Virus record (IMG/VR): IMGVR_UViG_3300032799_000093
Location: 1 to 40,610 of that record
Source: a virus
DNA length: 40,610 nt
Reading direction: 5' to 3' (one strand)
Part shown: positions 22,901 through 31,900 of the stretch, in pieces
Position numbering within the stretch: the stretch's first letter is position 1
Layout: every line of letters starts with the position of its first letter
Notes under the pieces: model-generated
Database searches by the model: none
Seen by the model: the letters and a program-made list of their open reading frames with translations, nothing else
What the model was told of the DNA's origin: nothing
Position numbers and translations under genes: made by a program

Positions 22901-25900
22901 CAGGCTGTGCGCGAGGCGGTGGCAAAGACTGGTTTCCTGGACTACCTCAACGAGCGCCTGGGGAGCGTCAACACACGCGAGGATCTGGCGCGCATCTTCA
23001 CCGATTGGGAAGCCGAGAGGCATGACTACATCCAGAGCTTGCTGCCCTCCGACCTGGACACGATTGCTGGTGAGGCCGCGGCCCAGGCGCAGGCTGGCGA
23101 CTGGATGGGAGTGCTCGATCTCTACTACGGTATCAACCGCAAGGTGGCGGATTGGTGGACGCAGCACGTCCTGAACATGAGCGACATGATGGCGAAGGCC
23201 GACGAGATCACGGATCCCGCTGTCCGCAACGCCATGATCTCATCGCAGATGCAGAGCGCACAGGCTGAGTGGGGCAGGATGCGAAGCCTGGAGCTCGCTG
23301 CCTATGACGGGATCGAGAAGGGTCTACGGGGAAGCGCCAACGATGTCGAGGTCCGCGGTCCTCTCTACGATGCTGACATGCAGATCCGTCAGAGGATGCA
23401 GCCTGGCGAGGCTTTTCATGGTGAGCGAGTAACGCCAGAAGTGCGAGCGCAGGCCGAAAGGTTGGCCGGCACGCTGGAGACTGGCGACAAGCTGGTAGAC
23501 GTTCGGGGTAACGAGAGCCGGGTTGAGGTACAGAAGAACGGGACCATTTGGGTCTACCCGCTGAGCGAAACGGGAGAGGCGCAAGGTGCTACTCTCATCC
23601 GGCACGTTGACGAGTGGGACACGGGCGGGCTTAGCAGTTTGGCGAGGTCGAGGATCATCAAGCCGGCGCGGGGTGGCGTGGAGCCTCCGGCCAGGTGGCG
23701 AGAGTTGACGATTGCGCGCAACGACATCCGGGAGCGCTTCTTCATCGAGCGCAATCGGTTGTGGCACGACTTCCACCGGACCAACTTCGACAGCTCCAAA
23801 GCCAGGTTCAATCGCTTCGTCGGGATCCTGGACGAGCTCGATCAGAAGTATCGCAACCTGACGCTGGAGGATGTGCAGGCACAGCAAGCGCTGGATGAGG
23901 CGGTCGTTGCCACGATCTCGCGCAACAACCCGGACGCCGGCGACGTGGCTGGTGTGATCCTGGCTGAAATGCGGGATGGGCTGCTCAAGCTGTACGAGCG
24001 TGAGGCCAGGGTTCGGAAGGTGCCGCTGGAGCTCTACACCGGGGAGCGCCCAACGGGGAAGAACGTCGCCGCCAAGCTGCGGACGTTGTTCGCTGACGAT
24101 CTGGAGCTCCTGATGCGAATGGAACCGCTGCTCCAGTCCTTCGAGCTGGTGCGCGGCGAGCTCATGGTGCGCCAGGTGGCGCGCAGGATCTACGATCTCT
24201 ACGTCAAGACGATCAAGCTGCCGGCAATCGCTGACTACTACACCCTGCGAAACGAGGCGGTAGCAGATTCCTTCGGGCCACAGATCCCGAGAGCTGAGAG
24301 GATCGTCGCTCCTGAGGTGGGATCCCGGGCAGACGTGACGCCCAGGCCGGAGACTGTGGCGCGGGATGTGGTCGAGGGCGAGAAGCCTGTTGAGGCTACG
24401 TCCGAGCCAATCCGCACGGTCGTCAGCGATGAGCTCCAGGGGCTACTGATTCTTGCCAACAAGCGCGGTCGGATCACGATTGCCACGCCGGACGGTCGCC
24501 CTATCAACGCTCACCTTGTCAACTGGATCAACTCGGACGAGGGCTTGGGGCTGCGCCGGCAAGGAGCGCCCATCCGCAAGCTGGAGCAGCTGGCACCGGA
24601 GCAGGCACAGGCCGCAACCCTGCGGTTGGAAGAGCGGGGCCAATACTTCGATGGGCTGGATGCAATCAGCAAGGATCGCAACATCACCGTCGAGACGCTG
24701 CGTGCCCTGGATCATTGGGACGATCCTCGCCTGGGTGCTGGCACGGTCAAGGCGCGCCGCCTGGCTGTGGCAAACGGGATGGACGAGGGCACCGCCAAGA
24801 TGCTGCCTCGCGAGCAGATCAAGGACTGGCTGCTGGCGAAGAGGGATGGCCGGCCATACGAGGGCGCGCTGCCGATGTCGGTCGAGCGCTACCGGCAGGA
24901 GATCGCCCAGGTTGTCGGCAAGGACAAGGAAGCCGCCTGGTGGGAGATCCAGCGCCGGCTTGCTGCTTCGAGAGGCATGACGCCTGAGGAGTATGTGGCG
25001 CACTACTCCGCCAACAGCGGCGACAACGTGCACGCGCTCCACCAGGCGCAGAACATGGAGCATCCGGCCACTATCGAGGCCATTGAATACTTCGGGGTGA
25101 CTGACAACCCGCACGAGGCCGGCTATCTGCTACCGGATGGCCGGTTCTTGGATTTCAGCGGTAGGCATTGGGAGACGCCGGCATCAGATCTTGGCTGGAC
25201 CGAGAAGCAAAAGGCAGAGTACGCAGAAATGCCAACCTACATCCGCCAGGGAGATCGGTGGGTGCCGAACAAGAACGCCGGAGCGAGAGCTGAGCGAAAC
25301 TACGCCAACACGCGCAACGTCGATCACTCTGAGCCGGAGGGTGCTCTAAAGTTCCTTTACGATGGACACCTACAGAAGTATGACTGGATGGCGCAGGCTG
25401 GTGTGGTGCGATGGAGTTGGGTGGGCCAGTCGCTTGTTATCGAGATCGGTCAGAAGCCAACCAGGGCGCAGATGAGACAGATCGAGTACCACGCTGCACT
25501 CGCTTCCAAGTCCGGCACCGATGTCGTTGTGGAGACGTGGCGCGGGGACTGGCGCAACCCCGAGGCGCGGGTTGAGTACGACAAGTTTGCAGCTGACTAT
25601 TCCTGGGACGAGCTGGTGCAGACGATCCGCAACGTCTACCCGGACACGCTCTATCAGCGGCCCGAGGTGGTGATGCGGGATCCGGCTTTCGCTGCCGCCT
25701 TCGAGGGTAGCCAGGCGGTTGATGCTGAGGGTAGGCCGCAGGTTCTCTACCACGGCTCCGATATGTTGGGTGCGTCCACCCGCTTCGATCCCTCCAGCAT
25801 GACGGACGATGGGCGGATGGGGATGGGCTTCGAGTTCACCGACGACCCCGCGCTCGCCGGCGGAGAGGTCAGGCCGATCACGCGTGAGCTCGCCTTCGCT

Positions 25901-28900
25901 ACCGAGGCTGAGGCCAGGGCAGCGAACAAGATCGGATACCCATACTACGACGCGGTGACGGGCAAGTGGCGCGCCAGGGTGCTCGACTATGAGCTCTCCA
26001 AGCTCGGCACCGCACAGCGCCCGGTCCCGAAGCAGATCCCGATGCGCGAGAGAGGGCGCTACATCCGGGCCCTGAAAGACACGCCGGCCTACGCTGGCCT
26101 GGTGGCGACTGACAAGGCGAGGGCTGACAAGATCCTGCGCGGCTTCCTCATGCGTGGATCCTGGACGGCGCTCACCGGGCTCGAGGACATGGGGATCCAG
26201 GTGCGGCGGGTGCTGGTGTCTCAGAAGCTCGCTCCTGCCGGCGGCATCATCCCGGCCTACCTGTTGGCGAAGAAGGTTGCCTACTTCGACCGGCCTGTGT
26301 CGGCGGAGGATGGAGCTCGGATCCTGGATGCGGCGAGGAAGCTCTATCGGATCCCCCAGGACGTGACGCTTGAGGGCCGACCGTTGCGCGAGGGCATCGC
26401 TGACCTGGAGCGGGTGGCGATCTACGATGGGGCAGCCGGGCCTCGCCCCTTCGATAGCCGCGACGTTGGCCCGCTTCTCCAGACCGCCGGCTTTGACAGC
26501 GCCAGCGACGCGTACACCAGGCCGGACGGAAGAACGGGCCGACGCTGGACCGTCTACGATGCTGACAGAGTGCGGTCGATCTACAACCCCACCACCGCGA
26601 CGAACATGGCAGACCGCACGCTATTCCAGCTGCCTGAGTCGGCTAACATGCTCAACCGGGGTTTCTACTTGCTCAGTCAACGGCTGATTGAAACGAAAAT
26701 GACCCAGGCCATGCCGGTCGATCAGTTCCGGCGCTGGCTCAAGGGCAAGGGTGTCAAGCAGGAGGAGCTCTATTGGACCGGACTGGATGAGTGGCTGACC
26801 AAACGAAGCAAGAAGCAGGGAGCGGTGACGCCTGAGGAGCTGCGCCGCTACTACGAGCGCAACCAGTTCACCATCGAGGAGGTTCACTACCCTGGCCTGC
26901 GCGTCACGTCGCGGCGCGCTGGCTATTCTCTTGGCCCGTGGAATGAAACCTCTGACGTGCTCGGTAGACAATGGAGCGCGACGCCATTGGATGAGAGCCT
27001 TCCCTTGATGAGGATTGAGGAGCATCCGCCTGGCGATGGTGGCTGGAGAGAGGGAGAGGTAGAACAGCTCCTCCGCCGACCGCCTTCGGAGACTTGGGAC
27101 GGACAGGCGCTCTATGCTATCCGGGAGCTCAGGCCGGGCTTCGGATGGCAGACTTACGCGTACGCCGAGAGCTTGGAGAAGGCGAAGCTGATGGCTAGCG
27201 GCCAGCTGGAGATCGAGCCTCGCTCCCCGAATTGGGAGTCGGTGCAGATGGGGCCTGGCGGGGCTGACTACCATGAGATCGTGCTGACTTGGCCGCGTCA
27301 GGTGCGCGAAATCGGAGACTTCTTCACCTGGCTAGGCGACAAGGATGCGGGTTGGCGGTTGGGGGAAGATAGCTGGTTGTGGCGCAGCGCTTCGGAAGAG
27401 GTGCGCGGTAGGTTGCGGGAAGAATACGATGCAGCGGTTGCGCGTGGCGAGGCCATGACTGAGGTGGGGCCTTTCGTCGCCGGCGAAGAGCAGCACAAGT
27501 GGGGAGAAAACAACGTGATCGCCTGGATCCGCGGCTCGGAGTATACAGATCTCCAGGGCCGGCGGGTGTTTGTGATTGACGAGGTGCAATCGGACTGGCA
27601 TGAGAAGGGCCGCGACCGCGGGTATGCCAGCGAGGAATCTCGCGCCAGGCTGCGAGAGCTCAACAAAGAGGTGAACAGGGCCGAAGCTGCTCTCAAGGAG
27701 GCGCAGCAAGACGCGCTGAACTGGAGCAAAGACCTCGACGCCGAGCGCTATGTTGCTTTGTGGACGTTCATCAAGGACAAGACCGGGCTGGAGCTTGGGG
27801 TAGCCAGCGCCTACGAGGCGCGCAACTATGCCGATTCGTGGATCACGGAATGGACGAGACACGCTCGCCAGGTGGCTAATGACCCGTTCTACCTAGAGCA
27901 GCTCTCGCCGGATGCGCGTGCCGGCCTCGACTTGCTCATGGATCCTGCCGTACAGGAGATCGCTCTCCGCACGACCGAGGCAAAAGAAAGACACCAGCAG
28001 GCACAAGACTCCTACAGGGTCCAGGGCGACGAGATCAAGATGCAGGTGCCGGCGGGCCCGTGGTCGGACGACTATGGCGAGCTCGCCTTCAAGCGCGCCG
28101 CGATGTGGGCTGTGCAGAAGGGCTACGATGTGCTGGCCTGGACGACCGGAGAGCGCCAGGGCGAGCGCTGGATGAAGCATGGCTACGCCAGGCACATCGG
28201 TTGGGTGATCGACGCTGAGACGGAAACCATCACGATCTATATGTCCCGAGAGGGCAAGCCGCCGGCCAGGATCTACACACACGACGAGAAGGAGCTGAGC
28301 ACCATTGTCGGGAAGGACTTGGCCCGGCGGATCCTGGCACGCGAAGGCGAGTCGCCTACGCGGATTCGCTTCGAGACGGGGCCGGCGGTGGATGAGTTCG
28401 GGACTCCATTCACGGGCTACCGCGTGATTGACGAAGCAACGGGACAGCAGATCGGACCTGACTTCACGAATGGCGAAATGGCTAACGCCTACGCTATTGA
28501 GCAAGTCGGATACATCGCCGGCCTCCAGGGGTGGAGCCCGGAGGAGAACGTAGCTGCGCGGGGGGCAAGGGCAGGAGTGATCCGGCCAGGGCCAGGCGAG
28601 ACGAAGGGTGTGGAGTGGGGCAGCCGGGGCTTCCATGTGTTCTACGACGACAAGTTTGGAGGCTATGCCAAGCGCTTCGCCAATACCTTCGGCGGCAAGG
28701 TGGGCGATCAGGTAGTGGTCGTCTCTCCCAAGCTGGAGTACCCGATGGTCACAGAGAAGGCCGGGCCCTACTCTGACAAGTGGCGTGTGATCTACAAGGA
28801 CGCGCGCACGGACTTCCAGATGGGCTTGCGTGAGGTGCATTTCAGCACCGAGGAAGCGGCGAGAGACTACGCCGATAGGGTGCGCGCCGGGTATCAGGAG

Positions 28901-31900
28901 TTCAGCGCGATGGTGCACGCCGTCGAGCTCAACGAGAAGGCCAGGAGCAGCGTGCTCCAGAACGGAATGACGCTCTTCCAGCTGGACGCCGATCACCCGC
29001 TGCGCTTCCGCCTGGACCGAGCTCGGGCTGAGATCGTGCAGTTCCTCGCTCGCCACAACGTCGATGCTGACCGGGCCACCGAGATCATGCGGCGGGCTGT
29101 CGCCGGCGAAGGGCTGAGGCATGAGGACTATGCCTTGTTCCTGATGGACTCGGGCGAATGGCAGGCGCTCGCTGAGCAGCTGAGGATGGCAGAGCTCGAT
29201 GTGCGCCTGGGGGATCGCCTGGGCCACGCTCCAAACCTGGACGAGTTCCGGCGCTACATGGCTGAGCAGTACGGCTCCGATGTGCTCTATCAGCTCGAAG
29301 GGCCGAAGCCTTTGCTGACCGGCGGCGGGGATGATGGGATCTGGAGAGTAACGCTGGATGGGCGCGAGGTGCTGCCGTTCAAGGACGAGGCCACCGCCAG
29401 GCGGGTTGTCGATGGGCTGAACGCAGATGGCGTGACTGACATGCAGCGGATCAAGCCGAAGGGCGCGGCCACCCCCTTGCAGGATGGCATGTGGCTGGTG
29501 CGCTACTTCGACGGGGCGGATGTCTCGACAGTCGTGCACGAAAACCTCCACGTCTTTAGCTCGCTGCTCAAGCCGGACGAGGTGGAGATCATCAAGGCTT
29601 GGCAGAAGGAAGCTCACGGTTCGGATGTGGATTACGTCGATGGCCGGTTCGTTGGGGATGATGCCGAGGTGGGCCGGGCCTACGAGGATCTGGCGCGTGG
29701 CTTCGAGCGCTACATGGCTGAGGGTGTGGCTCCTGTGCCGGCCCTGGCAGCGATCTTCGAGCGGTTCAAGGAATGGCTGCTCGGGGTATATCGGTCGATC
29801 ACCGGCAGCTCTATCGACGTGAAGATCACGCCTGAGGTGCGCCGGATGTTCGACGCCTGGCTCACTCTGCCGGACGAGATCGAGCGAGCACAGCAGGAAG
29901 CTCTACCGCTGACTGATAGGCCGGCGGATGTCATGCCGACCAGGACTAACCGCGGCGTGCAGCTGGACGAGCTCGCGACAGAGATTGACCAGGCGAAGGC
30001 GCTAGAGGAATCGCACTCCAGGCCGACGCCGGATCGAGCTCGGGTAGGGGGTATGACGCCGGACGGCCGGCTGCTCACGCAATCGGGACGTGAGATCCCG
30101 CTGCCTGACAAGCGCGGCAAGGTCGAGACGCAGGTGAAGAAGATGCACGCCTGGCTGGTGGAGCAGGCGAAGGCGGAAATGGCGGCGCGCAAGTGGCCGG
30201 CGGACGAGTTGCTCAAGAGCTTCGTTGAGAGCATGAACCCCAAGAGGCTCAGCCAGTCGGACGTTGACACGCTCAACGATGTGCTCTTCGGGGTCGAGGA
30301 GGTGCGTCTAGTGTGGGAGGATCCCACGATGGACGCGCAGCAGAAGGCGAAGGCGTCTCCGGCCAGGATGCAGGAGCTCACCGATAAGGGTGCATCGAAG
30401 GCCGACGCTGCCAAGCAAGCCAGCGCAGAGGCAAAGACTCCTCGGAAGCCGGGGCCCAAGCGGATCCCGCGCAACCTGCGGGCTGCTCTCGGCCTGGCGC
30501 TCCAGGAGTTTGAGGACGCAGCGGGAGCTCACGATCAGGAGCGGATGGCCCTGGCTGAGGCCGAAGTGAACCGACTGGAGGATCTGGCCGGCGTGAAGCT
30601 GACCGGCGACCAGGAGGATGCGCTGCTCCGAGAGCTCGACAAGGCGCGTGAGGCGCAGGGTATCGCGGCTTCGGGGATCCCGGACAACTGGAAGGCGATC
30701 CTGGGGTGGATTGACGAGGCCAAGAGCAAGCTCGATGAGCTGCCTCAAGAGGCAGACGACACCACCAGGGCCGCGCTCGAAGGCGAGATCGACCAGCGCT
30801 TGCAGGCGCTCAAGGCGCAGCCGGATCTGACCTACCACGAATGGAGTGCTAGGCGAGACGCCGCGCTCTACTTCCTCAACGGTACGGTCAAGGATCCACA
30901 CCTGTTGCTGCAAGAGGTGGAGAGGACGCTAGGCGAATGGAACCGCGCTGCTCCGAAGGGAATGGTGACTACCCTTCTGCTCAGTAGCGTGGCCGACCGA
31001 ATCAACGCGGGAGCACAGGCTCTCATCCGAGGCGGTCAGCGGATGGCTGGTGTCGAGGGCGCACAGACCACAGCCCACGGCCCGGATCCAAACATCGTCT
31101 ACCAGTTCCGCTACCAGGCGGTCGAGCTCGCGGACTTGATCGTGAGCCATGATCCGAGAAGCCTGGAGCCGAACCCCGCCTACCCATCAGAGCTGCAACC
31201 TCGCCAGCGTGACCGAGAGGCAGCGAAACAATGGGTGGATGGGAAGGTGCAGACGTGGAGGCCGCAGACGCTCCTGGAGCTCACCGCCAGGCTGGATGAT
31301 GGATCTCCGATCATCGGGCCCGACATGCTGGTTGAGAGCGGCAACGGGCGCTTGATTGTGATGAGCCGGCTGACGCAGGACGAGCCGACGATGGTGGCGC
31401 AATACAAGGACGAGCTGGTAGCCAATGCCGGCACCTACGGCCTGGATCCGTCCACGGTCGGCGGCATGACCAACCCAATGCTTGTGCGCGTGCGCCTGAC
31501 CGAGCTCACGCCGACCGAGAGGATTGACTTCACGCACATCGCCAACGCCCCAACCACCGCGCAGATGAGCGCGGCGGAGAAGGCCAGGGCGGACGCCATG
31601 AGCTTCAACCCTGACTTGCTGGTGAACCTAGAGATCGGAGACACACAGACCTTCGAGGAGGCAATCGCCGCGCCTCGCAATCGGAAGTTCGTGCAGATGT
31701 TCCTGGCAGGCATAACGGAGGAGGAGCGAGCCACCTTCTTCGACGCGGGCGGGGAGCTCAACATCCAGGGCAAGCGCCGGATCCTGGCGGCGGTCCTGGC
31801 GCAGACCTTCGACGGAGACAAGGGTGCGCGCCTGGCCGAGATCCTGACCGAGAGCGCAGATGTCAACGTGAAGAACCTGGGATCCGGCATCATCGGCGGC

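Noticed and set aside
27893-29617. Antisense open frame of 574 codons inside the giant gene
   Set aside because: It is antisense to strongly motif-bearing domains (EVQSDW, ART-peptidase region), lacks recognisable motifs, and is expected by chance in GC-rich codon-biased DNA.
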